Of a stretch of 44,278 nucleotides of DNA, positions 37,053 through 44,278 are shown piece after piece. This DNA comes from Clostridia bacterium (GTDB lineage Bacteria > Bacillota > Clostridia > UMGS1883): positions 1 through 44,278 of the forward strand of contig JAFTOF010000026.1 in assembly GCA_017451505.1 (NCBI GenBank), in the 5' to 3' direction. Made by a program: the position numbers and the translations under genes. The first letter of the stretch is position 1. Each line of letters begins with the position of its first letter. The notes beneath the pieces were generated by a model. The model worked only from the letters and a program-made list of their open reading frames with translations, searched no databases and was not told the origin of the DNA.

Positions 37053-37094
37053 TAAAATGTCTGTATATTTACAAAAAATTCAATAAAATTTCAA

Positions 37095-37155
37095 AAAAGG
37101 AGATAACTGCCACATGCGACAAATTAATTTTTGTATGGTAGTTGACTCTCCTTTT
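37095..37155 (-). terminator. terminator after wecB
   Basis: A long, interrupted hairpin: AAAAGGAGA (37095-37103) with TCTCCTTTT (37147-37155), AACTGCCA (37105-37112) with TGGTAGTT (37136-37143, one G-T pair), and an inner ACAAA/TTTGT stem. It separates the trpS-wecB unit from the atp operon. Confidence 0.75.
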
Positions 37156-37175
37156 CTCATCTCAAGCGTATTTAA

Positions 37176-38315
37176 TTACAACCACTCTACTGGTCTTACG
37201 CTTGTTATTCCGAAGTGGTAGAGGATTGCATCGGTAATTCTTCTTGATGCATTACCGTCACCGTAGGGATTAACAGCTACGCTCATTTTGTGGTATTCTT
37301 CTTCATCGGTAAGAAGCTGAGACGCCAATGAATAAATAATATCTTCCTCCGTGCCCGCTATTTTAACTGTACCTGCTTCTGCCGCTTCTGGTCTCTCTGT
37401 TTCACCGCGGAGAACAAGCACGGGCTTACCCAGTGCAGGAGCCTCCTCCTGAAGTCCGCCCGAATCGGTCAGAATAAGATGTGCCTTTGCCATTGCGTTA
37501 TGAAGAACGTCAACGTCAAGAGGCTCTACCAAATGAACTCTGGGAATGTTTCCGAGAATTGCATTTGCAGTTTCCCTTACGGCAGGGTTAAGATGCACGG
37601 GGTAAATAACCTCAATGTCGGGGAAATCGCGAACAAGCCTTGCCACTGCCTTGCAGATGTTTTCAAGGGGCTGACCTAAATTTTCTCTGCGGTGAGCAGT
37701 CATTAATATGAAACGCTTATCCATATCTATTCCTTCAAGGGGAGTTCCCGCAAAGGAAAAATCACGTTTAATAGTAGTTTTGAATGCATCAATTACAGTA
37801 TTTCCCGTTACAAAAATGCTATCGGGGTTTATTCCCTCATTTATAAGATTAGCACGATTGTTTTTTGTAGGGGAGAAATGAAGGTCTGCAATAGCACCTG
37901 TAAGACGACGGTTCATTTCTTCCGGGAAAGGGAAATACTTATCATAAGTACGAAGTCCTGCCTCCACATGACCTACTTTTATCTGGTTATAGTATGCTGC
38001 CAGACTTCCTGCAAATGTAGTAGAGGTGTCACCGTGGACAAGTACAAGGTCGGGCTTTTCCTGACGGAAAACCTCTTCAAGACCTGTAAGTGCTTTAGTG
38101 GTAATACCTGCAAGAGTTTGCCTTTCAGTCATAATATTAAGGTCAAAATCAGGCTTTAAATCAAAGAGATTCATTACCATATCAAGCATTTCGCGGTGCT
38201 GTGCGGTAACGCAGACCTTACAGTCAATAGAAGGGCGTGACTTAAGCTCATAAATAAGCGGTGCCATTTTAATTGCTTCTGGTCTTGTGCCGAAAACAGT
38301 AAATACTTTAATCAT
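37176..38315 (-). CDS. wecB: UDP-N-acetylglucosamine 2-epimerase (non-hydrolysing)
   Basis: A 379-residue enzyme converting UDP-GlcNAc to UDP-ManNAc for surface polysaccharides. Start block FTVFGTRPEAIKMAPLIYEL; active-site regions are VLVHGDTSTTFAGSLAAYY (Asp about 95), GHVEAGLRT (Glu about 117), PFPEEMNRRL (Glu about 131) and MTAHRREN (His about 210). LILTDSGGLQEEAPALGKPV is the UDP-binding block. Normal length. It lies 15 bases after the wecA-like gene and ends the trpS operon; together they supply teichoic-acid or capsule precursors. Confidence 0.96.
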   Translation of the reverse strand: MIKVFTVFGTRPEAIKMAPLIYELKSRPSIDCKVCVTAQHREMLDMVMNLFDLKPDFDLNIMTERQTLAGITTKALTGLEEVFRQEKPDLVLVHGDTSTTFAGSLAAYYNQIKVGHVEAGLRTYDKYFPFPEEMNRRLTGAIADLHFSPTKNNRANLINEGINPDSIFVTGNTVIDAFKTTIKRDFSFAGTPLEGIDMDKRFILMTAHRRENLGQPLENICKAVARLVRDFPDIEVIYPVHLNPAVRETANAILGNIPRVHLVEPLDVDVLHNAMAKAHLILTDSGGLQEEAPALGKPVLVLRGETERPEAAEAGTVKIAGTEEDIIYSLASQLLTDEEEYHKMSVAVNPYGDGNASRRITDAILYHFGITSVRPVEWL

Positions 38316-38330
38316 AACTTCCTCCTGATA

Positions 38331-39392
38331 TTATTTGTTTATATTATCTTCTTTTTCCGAGTGCATTTCAATAATATGTGGCGTTGCCCAAAGGAACAAC
38401 ACAAAACCAACGATAACGGCAAGGAAAACCCACCAGGATATCGCCCCTGTTGCGATGAGAGCAACTGCCGCCGCACAAAGAACAATGCACAGCATATATA
38501 TTGTAGAAACTGCCTGTTTTTGTGAAAAGCCTGCATCTATCAATCTATGATGAAGATGTCCGCGGTCGGGTGACATAATTGGCTGATGATTTCTAAGCCT
38601 TCGAAGTATTGCCGACGCAGTGTCAAATATGGGAAGCCCGAGAATAAGAAGGGGTGCCGCAATACTTATAACGGCATAGCCTTTAAAAAGCCCCTGTACG
38701 GATATTGTTGAAAGCACAAATCCAAGGAAAAGCGACCCCGTATCTCCCATGAAGAGTTTAGCAGGGTTAAAATTATAGGGGAGAAATCCTATACATGCTC
38801 CTGCTAAAGCACTTGTTACAAATGCTACAACAGGCTCACCCACTATAATTGCTATACATAAAAGGGTAAGTGCCGAAATAGAAGATACTCCGCAGGCAAG
38901 CCCGTCAAGTCCGTCAAGAAGATTGATTGCATTTGTAATTCCTACAATCCAAATAACGGTAACGGGGATTGCCGCCCATCCAAGCCCTATATATCCGTAA
39001 TCGGATATAAAAGAGGGCACACGGATAAAGTCAATCTGAAGTCCCATAAGAACGGGACACAGTGCAGCAATAAGCTGAACGAGAAGCTTAAGCTTTGCAC
39101 TCAGGGCGTATATATCATCAAAAATACCCAAGGTTACAATAATTGCACATCCAATCAGAATTCCTGCAAGTTCCTTTGTAACATTTGCAAAGGCTATGGT
39201 GCTTATAATAAATCCTAAGAAAATCGCAAGTCCACCAAGCCTTGCCGTGGGCTTTTTGTGCATACGGCGATTATCCTTTGGAATGTCTACCGCACCGATT
39301 TTAAAAGCAAGCTTTTTTACAAAGGGCGTGGTGATAAATGTGATTATAAACGCTACAATAAAAGTAATCAGTATGTTGTTGTTGCTTATCAT
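38331..39392 (-). CDS. undecaprenyl-phosphate GlcNAc-1-phosphate transferase (WecA/TagO-like)
   Basis: A 353-residue polytopic membrane protein of the MraY/WecA group that starts polysaccharide or teichoic-acid synthesis on the lipid carrier. The catalytic and Mg motifs are seen: [16 protein letters not shown] (about 92-107), [16 protein letters not shown] (about 158-173), [16 protein letters not shown] and the cytosolic loop [19 protein letters not shown] (about 286-304). Ten to eleven hydrophobic helices. TagO, WecA or TarO is the likely equivalent; the exact product depends on the surface polymer. Cotranscribed with trpS and wecB. Confidence 0.93.
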   Translation of the reverse strand: MISNNNILITFIVAFIITFITTPFVKKLAFKIGAVDIPKDNRRMHKKPTARLGGLAIFLGFIISTIAFANVTKELAGILIGCAIIVTLGIFDDIYALSAKLKLLVQLIAALCPVLMGLQIDFIRVPSFISDYGYIGLGWAAIPVTVIWIVGITNAINLLDGLDGLACGVSSISALTLLCIAIIVGEPVVAFVTSALAGACIGFLPYNFNPAKLFMGDTGSLFLGFVLSTISVQGLFKGYAVISIAAPLLILGLPIFDTASAILRRLRNHQPIMSPDRGHLHHRLIDAGFSQKQAVSTIYMLCIVLCAAAVALIATGAISWWVFLAVIVGFVLFLWATPHIIEMHSEKEDNINK

Positions 39393-39410
39393 AACAGTTA
39401 CCTCGTTTTA

Positions 39411-40415
39411 TCAGATTATGAATCCGACTTTTTTCTTTACTTTGGTCAGCGTGCGACGGGCTATGCCGTATGCCGCTTCTGCTCCGTTTTTGTATATGCC
39501 TTCAAGGTAATCCTTGTTTTTCATAAGCTCATCATATTTTTCCTGAATGGGACGAAGATGCTCAGCTACGGCTTCACCTACCGCAAGTTTGAAATCGCCG
39601 TATCCTTTACCGGAAAATTCACTCACTGCTTCGTCAATTGTTTTTCCCGTAACGGTTGAGTAAATGGTGAGAAGGTTATTAACGCCGTCCTTACCCTCTC
39701 TGTAAGCAATTTCCGCTTCGGAATCGGTTACGGCCCTCTTTACCTTGCGGATAATATCCTCTGGCTTATCAAGCAGGAAAATACATCCGTTGGGGTTAGG
39801 GTCGCTCTTGCTCATTTTAGCCGTGGGAGTCTGCAAACTCATAATCTTTGCACCGGCACTCTTTTCTGGAATGTATGCATCGGGAATTACGAATGTATCA
39901 CTGTAAAGTGTGTTAAAGCGGTGTGCAATATCCCTTGCAAGCTCTAAGTGCTGTTTCTGGTCAACGCCTACGGGTACAAGATCCGTCTGATACAGAAGAA
40001 TATCCGCCGCCATCAGTACAGGGTAGGTGTAAAGACCGGCATTTATATTTTCGGGGTGTTTCTGACTTTTGTCCTTAAACTGCGTCATACGATTAAGCTC
40101 ACCCATCTGGGTAAAGCAGTTAAGTATCCAGCTAAGCTCTGCATGCTGGGGAACATGGCTCTGTATGAACATAATGTTCTTCTCTGCATCAAGTCCGCAG
40201 GCAATGTACTGGGCAAGCAGGGAAAGGGTATTTTTCCTGAGCTGTGCCGGCTCCTGCCTGACAGTGATTGCGTGCATATCTACCACACTGAAAATGCAGC
40301 TGTATTCATCCTGAAGTGTAACCCAGTTTTTAAGTGCTCCCAGATAATTTCCGAGAGTCACGGAATCGCTGGAGGGCTGAATGCCCGAAAAAATTACTTT
40401 TTTATCATTAATCAT
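39411..40415 (-). CDS. trpS: tryptophanyl-tRNA synthetase
   Basis: A 334-residue class I synthetase. The N-terminal FSGIQPSSDSVTLGNYLGAL carries the HIGH-equivalent TLGN, and the second motif is KMSKSDPN near 200. YPVLMAADILLYQTDLVPVG (about 122-141) is the tryptophan-binding region, with the usual Asp-Gln pair nearby. Bacterial type, normal length. First gene of the trpS-wecA-wecB unit. The leader is about 40 bases and has no T-box. Confidence 0.97.
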   Translation of the reverse strand: MINDKKVIFSGIQPSSDSVTLGNYLGALKNWVTLQDEYSCIFSVVDMHAITVRQEPAQLRKNTLSLLAQYIACGLDAEKNIMFIQSHVPQHAELSWILNCFTQMGELNRMTQFKDKSQKHPENINAGLYTYPVLMAADILLYQTDLVPVGVDQKQHLELARDIAHRFNTLYSDTFVIPDAYIPEKSAGAKIMSLQTPTAKMSKSDPNPNGCIFLLDKPEDIIRKVKRAVTDSEAEIAYREGKDGVNNLLTIYSTVTGKTIDEAVSEFSGKGYGDFKLAVGEAVAEHLRPIQEKYDELMKNKDYLEGIYKNGAEAAYGIARRTLTKVKKKVGFII

Positions 40416-40455
40416 AAAGTCGCCTCTTCTACTTTTATAGCATATATCTTTCTAT

Positions 40456-40484
40456 ATTCTACCACAAATGGCTTAATTAGTAAA
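40456..40484 (-). promoter_or_regulatory. sigma-A promoter of trpS
   Basis: Read leftward: TTTACT (40479-40484), 17-base spacer, TAGAAT (40456-40461). It leaves a leader too short for a T-box. Confidence 0.72.
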
Positions 40485-40508
40485 GTTTTTTTTAGAAATT
40501 AAACGAGT

Positions 40509-40545
40509 AATAAAAAAGTGCGGCTGAACACCGCACTTTTTTATT
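40509..40545. terminator. isolated terminator-like hairpin between two divergent promoters
   Basis: Perfect 15-bp stem: AATAAAAAAGTGCGG (40509-40523), loop CTGAACA, complement 40531-40545. On the plus strand it is followed by TTTTTT and a second T7 tract. No gene ends here: trpS starts leftward at 40415 and the sugar transferase rightward at 40692, and both promoters lie outside the hairpin. Confidence 0.7.
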
Positions 40546-40584
40546 GTTTTTTTGCCCAAATTCCCTGTAGTGGAAATTTTATTA

Positions 40585-40613
40585 TTGACTATTTTGAACA
40601 AGTGTACTATAAT
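40585..40613 (+). promoter_or_regulatory. sigma-A promoter of the polysaccharide cluster
   Basis: TTGACT (40585-40590), 17-base spacer, perfect TATAAT (40608-40613). The leader to 40692 is about 72 nt; no obvious regulatory hairpin is visible in it. Confidence 0.85.
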
Positions 40614-40691
40614 TATGATGTTAGAATTGTGTGCATTTTGCTTAAAAATATGATAAAAATAAAGCGTTACTTGAAAGTGGTGTAGGGAAAT

Positions 40692-41315
40692 ATGTACAAA
40701 AGTTGCTTTAAAAGGCTCATTGACGTTGCATTGTCGTTTATAGGTATTATTGTATTGGCAATCCCGATGTTGATAGTTGCAGTTATAATAAAGATAGATT
40801 CTCCAGGACCGGTGTTTTTTAAACAAAAAAGGGTGGGATTACATAAAAAACATTTTAATATTTTAAAGTTTCGTTCGATGCCTACAACTGTTCCGAAGGA
40901 TATGCCTACGCATCAGTTTAAGGCAGAGGATATGCTCAGTAATTGGCAAAAGTTTATCCGCAAGACATCTATTGATGAATTACCCCAATTATTCAATATT
41001 TTTGGCGGCAGCATGACGATAATAGGACCTCGCCCCGCATTATGGAATCAGGAGGATCTGATTGCCCAGCGTGATAAGTACGGGGCAAATGATGTGAAAC
41101 CGGGACTCACCGGTCTTGCTCAGATAAGCGGACGAGATGAACTTGAAATTGAGGTAAAGGCTCGTCTTGACGGTGAATATGTTAAAAAAATGTCACTTTG
41201 GTTTGATATAAAAATGTTCTTTGGCTCTATTTTTTATGTTCTTAAGCGTGACGGCGTCGTGGAAGGCGGTACAGGAGCTGTCCACAATGCAAAAGAAGAG
41301 GTTGAAGCAAAATGA
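40692..41315 (+). CDS. bacterial sugar transferase (undecaprenyl-phosphate hexose-1-P transferase)
   Basis: A 207-residue monotopic membrane enzyme that loads the first sugar-1-phosphate onto undecaprenyl phosphate. N-terminal helix at about 8-33 (RLIDVALSFIGIIVLAIPML). Catalytic blocks are SPGPVFFKQKRVGLHKKHFN then ILKFRSM, and IRKTSIDELPQLFNIFGGSM followed by TIIGPRPAL; PGLTGLAQISGRDE ends the core. It is the short PglC/WcaJ-C type, lacking the N-terminal domain of WbaP. First gene of the cluster; the epimerase gene overlaps its end by four bases. Confidence 0.93.
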   Translation: MYKSCFKRLIDVALSFIGIIVLAIPMLIVAVIIKIDSPGPVFFKQKRVGLHKKHFNILKFRSMPTTVPKDMPTHQFKAEDMLSNWQKFIRKTSIDELPQLFNIFGGSMTIIGPRPALWNQEDLIAQRDKYGANDVKPGLTGLAQISGRDELEIEVKARLDGEYVKKMSLWFDIKMFFGSIFYVLKRDGVVEGGTGAVHNAKEEVEAK

Positions 41316-42166
41316 AAAAAATACTTATCACAGGGGCAAACAGCTACATTGGTAATTCTTTTGAAAATTATATGAAGAAATACAATGGTTACAGCATTGA
41401 TGTCATAGATATGATTGACGGCACTTGGAAAGAGTATGATTTTTCAAAATATGACAGCGTTTTTCATGTAGCGGGAATCGCACATTCAGATACAGGGAAA
41501 GCAAGCTCCGAGGTAAAAGCAAAATATTATAGTGTGAATACAGATTTGACTATAGAAACAGCAAAAAAAGCAAAAGAGGATGGTGCAAGGCAGTTTGTGT
41601 TTATGAGTAGTGCCATCGTGTTTGGCAGCAAGAACAACCGCATCACGAAAGACACGCTTCCCAATCCCGATAATTTTTACGGTGACAGCAAGCTTAAAGC
41701 AGATGAAGGAATTCATAAATTACAGTCGGAAAGCTTTAATGTTGTCAGTCTACGCCCTCCCATGATTTACGGCAAAGGATCAAAAGGAAACTATCCGCGT
41801 CTTGCCAAATTGGCGAGGAAGGTGCCTTTGTTCCCTGATTATCCGAATGTTCGGAGTATGTTATATGTAGAGAATTTATGCGAATTTGTAAGACTTATCA
41901 TAGAAAATAACGAGAGCGGTTTTTTCTATCCCCAAAATGAAGAATATGTAAAAACCTTTGAAATGGTAAAAACCGTTGCTAAGGTATATGGAAAGAAGCT
42001 ACATGGTATAAAGCTTTTTAATCCGATTATCCGTATGCTCAAGGGCATAGGCATTGTAAATAAAGTGTTCGGAGACCTTTATTACGAAAAAAGTATGAGC
42101 GAATATAAAGAGAATTATTGCAAAGTCAGTTTTGAAGAAAGCTTAAGAAGAACGGAGTTAAAATGA
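41312..42166 (+). CDS. NAD-dependent nucleotide-sugar epimerase/dehydratase
   Basis: A 284-residue short-chain dehydrogenase of the extended (GalE-like) type. Cofactor motif GANSYIGNSF (about 7-16), the VFHVAGIAHSDTGK segment near 50, and the active-site Ser/Tyr/Lys in FMSSAIVFGS (about 95-104) with NFYGDSKLKADEGIH (Tyr about 126, Lys about 130). It is shorter than GalE and close to the WbpK/WbpV-type epimerases used with sugar transferases to make the initiating amino sugar. The exact substrate is unknown. It overlaps its neighbours by four bases on both sides (ATGA). Confidence 0.88.
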   Translation: MKKILITGANSYIGNSFENYMKKYNGYSIDVIDMIDGTWKEYDFSKYDSVFHVAGIAHSDTGKASSEVKAKYYSVNTDLTIETAKKAKEDGARQFVFMSSAIVFGSKNNRITKDTLPNPDNFYGDSKLKADEGIHKLQSESFNVVSLRPPMIYGKGSKGNYPRLAKLARKVPLFPDYPNVRSMLYVENLCEFVRLIIENNESGFFYPQNEEYVKTFEMVKTVAKVYGKKLHGIKLFNPIIRMLKGIGIVNKVFGDLYYEKSMSEYKENYCKVSFEESLRRTELK

Positions 42167-43281
42167 AAAAGATATTGTTTTTAGTCAATCACGATGTTGT
42201 TATCTATAACTTCAGATATGAGCTTGTTGAAGCCTTGCGAAAAGAAGGACACGAGGTAGTCATCTCATCTCCTTACGGAGAAAGGATAAAAGATTTGCAG
42301 GAACTCGGGTGCAAGTATGTTGAAACAAGGGTTTCCCGCCACGGTACGAATCCGATAAAGGATTTTGGGTTGTTTCTTAAATACATAAAATTGCTGAGAA
42401 GGGAAAAACCCGATATTGTCTTTTCCTATACCATTAAACCTAATATTTACGGCGGTATGGCATGTGAAATTTTGGGTGTACCCTACGTTACAAACATTAC
42501 CGGATTAGGAAGTGCCGTTGAAAATGGCGGCATGATGCAGAAAATCACAGTACTTTTGTATAAAATGGCATTTATGAGAGTGCAAAAGGTGTTTTTTCAG
42601 AACTTAGAGAATATGCAGTTTTTTATAGATAATAAAATTGCTGTAAAAAAGCATGGGATTCTGCCCGGCTCAGGAGTGAATCTGAAAAAATTTGCGTACG
42701 AGGAATACCCCACGGAAGAAAAAACAGAGTTTGCATTTATTTCTCGTATAATGAAGGAAAAAGGTGCAGACCAGTATTTGGAAGCCGCTGAAAAAATACA
42801 TACAAAATATCCCAATACTATGTTTCATGTGTGCGGATTCTGTGAGGAAGCTTACGAAGAACGCCTCGCAGATTTACAAAAACGTGGTGTGATTATATAT
42901 CACGGAATGGTTCGCGATGTGCGTACAGTGATAAAAGATATGCATTGTATTATTCACCCCACTTATTATCCCGAAGGACTTTCCAATGTCTTGCTTGAAG
43001 CATCTGCATGTGGCAGACCGATAATAACAACGAATCGTAGCGGCTGCCGTGAGGTAATTGATGACGGTGTGAACGGATTTATAACCGAGCAAAAGAGCAC
43101 AGAAGATTTGATCGAAAAGATAGAAAAATTTTTGGAACTTGACTATGAAACAAAGAAAAATATGGGCAAAGCAGGTAGAAAAAAGGTAGAAAAAGAGTTT
43201 GACCGTAATATCGTAGTTAAAGAATATATGCACGAACTGGTAAGAGTACACCGTGGAGGGAAAAGAAATGAACGGGTATAA
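42163..43281 (+). CDS. family 4 glycosyltransferase
   Basis: A 372-residue GT-B enzyme. The N-terminal domain reads KKILFLVNHDVVIYNFRYEL with FSYTIKPNIYGGMACEILGV near 88-107. The C-terminal nucleotide-sugar site has the E-x7-E pattern in YYPEGLSNVLLEASACGRPI (about 269-288) and the end block GCREVIDDGVNGFI. It probably adds the second sugar of the repeat unit. The stop lies 14 bases beyond the start of the next gene. Confidence 0.92.
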   Translation: MKKILFLVNHDVVIYNFRYELVEALRKEGHEVVISSPYGERIKDLQELGCKYVETRVSRHGTNPIKDFGLFLKYIKLLRREKPDIVFSYTIKPNIYGGMACEILGVPYVTNITGLGSAVENGGMMQKITVLLYKMAFMRVQKVFFQNLENMQFFIDNKIAVKKHGILPGSGVNLKKFAYEEYPTEEKTEFAFISRIMKEKGADQYLEAAEKIHTKYPNTMFHVCGFCEEAYEERLADLQKRGVIIYHGMVRDVRTVIKDMHCIIHPTYYPEGLSNVLLEASACGRPIITTNRSGCREVIDDGVNGFITEQKSTEDLIEKIEKFLELDYETKKNMGKAGRKKVEKEFDRNIVVKEYMHELVRVHRGGKRNERV

Positions 43282-44170
43282 AAAAGTCTTTAAAAGCCAA
43301 AGAGTAAGATTTGCGATACTGAATATATTGAAGTTCGTTCCGGATAAAGCAATGTTAAAGTTGCAATATCGCATCAAACTTGGAAGAAAATTAGATTTGA
43401 AAAACCCAAGGCGTTTTACAGAAAAACTTCAATGGTACAAGCTTAATTATCGAACAAAAAAAATGACGGTTTGTGCAGATAAGTACAGAGTGCGTGAATA
43501 TTTGCAGGAAAAAGGCCTTTCCGATATCACTTGTAACCTCTACGGCTGTTACAAATCAACCGATGAAATTGATTTTGACAAGCTTCCGAGCAAATTTGTG
43601 CTCAAAACCACAAATGGCAGCGGAACAAATATTTTGTGTTCAGATAAAAGCAAACTCGATACAATAAAAATCCGCAAAGAAATTGATACTTGGCTGAAGC
43701 GACCTTGTTTCTCTTTAGGAAGAGAATGGGCATATAAAAATATAGAGCCTCGAATTATTGCCGAAGAATATTTAGAGGATAAAGAGAGTTCTTTTAGCGG
43801 TATTAATGATTATAAATTCATGTGTTTTAATGGCAGGGTTGAATATGTTGTTTTTGATTGCGACAGATTTGTAGGACACAAGAGAGCAATTTATGACAGG
43901 GAATGGAACTACATTGATGTGGGTACAGACTGTGAAAAACTTTGCGATGTTGTAAAAAAACCGGAGAATTATGATAAAATGTGTGAAATAGCCGAGAAGC
44001 TGTCAACTGACTTTCCATTTGTTCGTGTTGACCTTTATTCTATAGGTGAAGAAATATATTTTGGTGAACTGACATTTTACCCGTGGACAGGATATGTTCA
44101 GTTTGAACCTGATGAATTTGATATAATACTGGGGGAAAAATTTGTACTCCCTCAAAAAAGAGTGATGTAG
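43268..44170 (+). CDS. TupA-like ATP-grasp polysaccharide protein
   Basis: A 300-residue cytoplasmic protein of the TupA-like ATP-grasp family. Family blocks: NPRRFTEKLQWYKLNYRTKK (near 45-64), ADKYRVREYLQEKGL, FVLKTTNGSGTNILC (glycine loop, about 110-124) and IIAEEYLEDKESS. The acidic metal-binding end has FPFVRVDLYSIGEEIYFGEL then TFYPWTG. These enzymes may form amide links on surface polymers, as TupA does with teichuronopeptide; direct function is unproven. I prefer ATG at 43268, with GGAGGG at 43255-43260; an in-frame GTG at 43253 overlaps that site. Confidence 0.85.
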   Translation: MNGYKKVFKSQRVRFAILNILKFVPDKAMLKLQYRIKLGRKLDLKNPRRFTEKLQWYKLNYRTKKMTVCADKYRVREYLQEKGLSDITCNLYGCYKSTDEIDFDKLPSKFVLKTTNGSGTNILCSDKSKLDTIKIRKEIDTWLKRPCFSLGREWAYKNIEPRIIAEEYLEDKESSFSGINDYKFMCFNGRVEYVVFDCDRFVGHKRAIYDREWNYIDVGTDCEKLCDVVKKPENYDKMCEIAEKLSTDFPFVRVDLYSIGEEIYFGELTFYPWTGYVQFEPDEFDIILGEKFVLPQKRVM

Positions 44171-44173
44171 AAA

Positions 44174-44278
44174 ATGAAAAAAATTGTACTGTTTACCGGT
44201 TCTATGGGGCGTGGCGGTGCGGAAAGAGTTATATCTATTTTGTCAAACTATCTTTCGGAAAGAGGATGGGACGTTACG
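44174..44278 (+). CDS. glycosyltransferase, N-terminal fragment cut by the window edge
   Basis: ATG at 44174, three bases after the previous stop, opens a frame that runs off the right edge. The 35 visible residues begin KKIVLFTGSMGRGGAERVIS and continue ILSNYLSERGWDVT. The GGAERV motif is typical of the N-terminus of family 4 glycosyltransferases. Too little remains for more detail. Confidence 0.8.
   Translation, partial: MKKIVLFTGSMGRGGAERVISILSNYLSERGWDVT

Noticed and set aside
40416..40500. T-box riboswitch before trpS
   Set aside because: The promoter lies only about 40-70 bases upstream of the start codon, too short for a T-box, and no TGGCNNNACCGCG-like motif is seen. The hairpin at 40509 is upstream of the promoter, not in the leader.

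Overview
The window looks like chromosomal DNA of an anaerobic, endospore-forming Firmicute of the class Clostridia. Evidence is moderately AT-rich sequence, strong GGAGG-type ribosome sites, TTG and GTG starts, and sporulation genes (sigG, a SipL-like SPOCS/LysM gene, yabP, yabQ, ytxC). Two further signs fit this: an F-type ATP synthase whose c subunit carries the complete sodium-binding motif, and a choloylglycine-hydrolase-family gene that fits a gut habitat. I see no rRNA, tRNA, CRISPR array, phage or insertion sequence. Species cannot be told from the window.

Layout. 1-739: partial secreted protein with a copper-amine-oxidase-N-like domain, leftward. 918-3251: sigG (rightward) and a SipL homologue (leftward), convergent around a shared terminator, each with a plausible sporulation promoter. 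3580-5124: alpha/beta hydrolase plus RluA-type pseudouridine synthase. 5153-8059 leftward: ZIP metal transporter, then the uracil unit uraA-upp. 8308-10060: a 42-residue unknown protein, histidine phosphatase and EamA transporter. 10176-14949: uvrB-uvrA. 14995-16588: yabP-yabQ, divIC and an S1-domain protein, as in the yab region of Bacillus. 16786-18126: exported protein with SLH-like repeats fused to an endonuclease/exonuclease/phosphatase domain. 18189-19585 leftward: Cys-rich MazG-like small protein and a choloylglycine hydrolase relative. 19682-27581 rightward: recJ-rel-MBL hydrolase-hemZ-TGS/uridine kinase. 27618-37023 leftward: atpZ-atpI-atpB-atpE-(319-nt gap)-atpF-atpH-atpA-atpG-atpD-atpC, followed by a one-TM protein, a possible GME-fold protein and ytxC. 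37176-40415 leftward: trpS-wecA-like-wecB. 40692 to the end: start of a polysaccharide cluster (sugar transferase, epimerase, glycosyltransferase, TupA-like ATP-grasp, second glycosyltransferase cut by the window edge).

How it fits together. The genes are mostly core functions: nucleotide excision repair, recombination, stringent response, pyrimidine salvage, ATP synthesis, and surface polysaccharide synthesis fed by WecB (UDP-ManNAc) and a WecA/TagO-type lipid-carrier transferase. The regulatory layer is readable: about ten sigma-A promoters with 17-bp spacers and many perfect-stem terminators, several of which overlap genes, promoters or ribosome sites.

No obviously new multi-gene system is present. 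The best leads are a compact palindromic, structured element with short terminal inverted repeats inserted between atpE and atpF; an isolated terminator-like hairpin between two divergent promoters; the sodium-type c subunit; the SLH-nuclease fusion; and a strong promoter whose -10 box touches the atpZ start codon.
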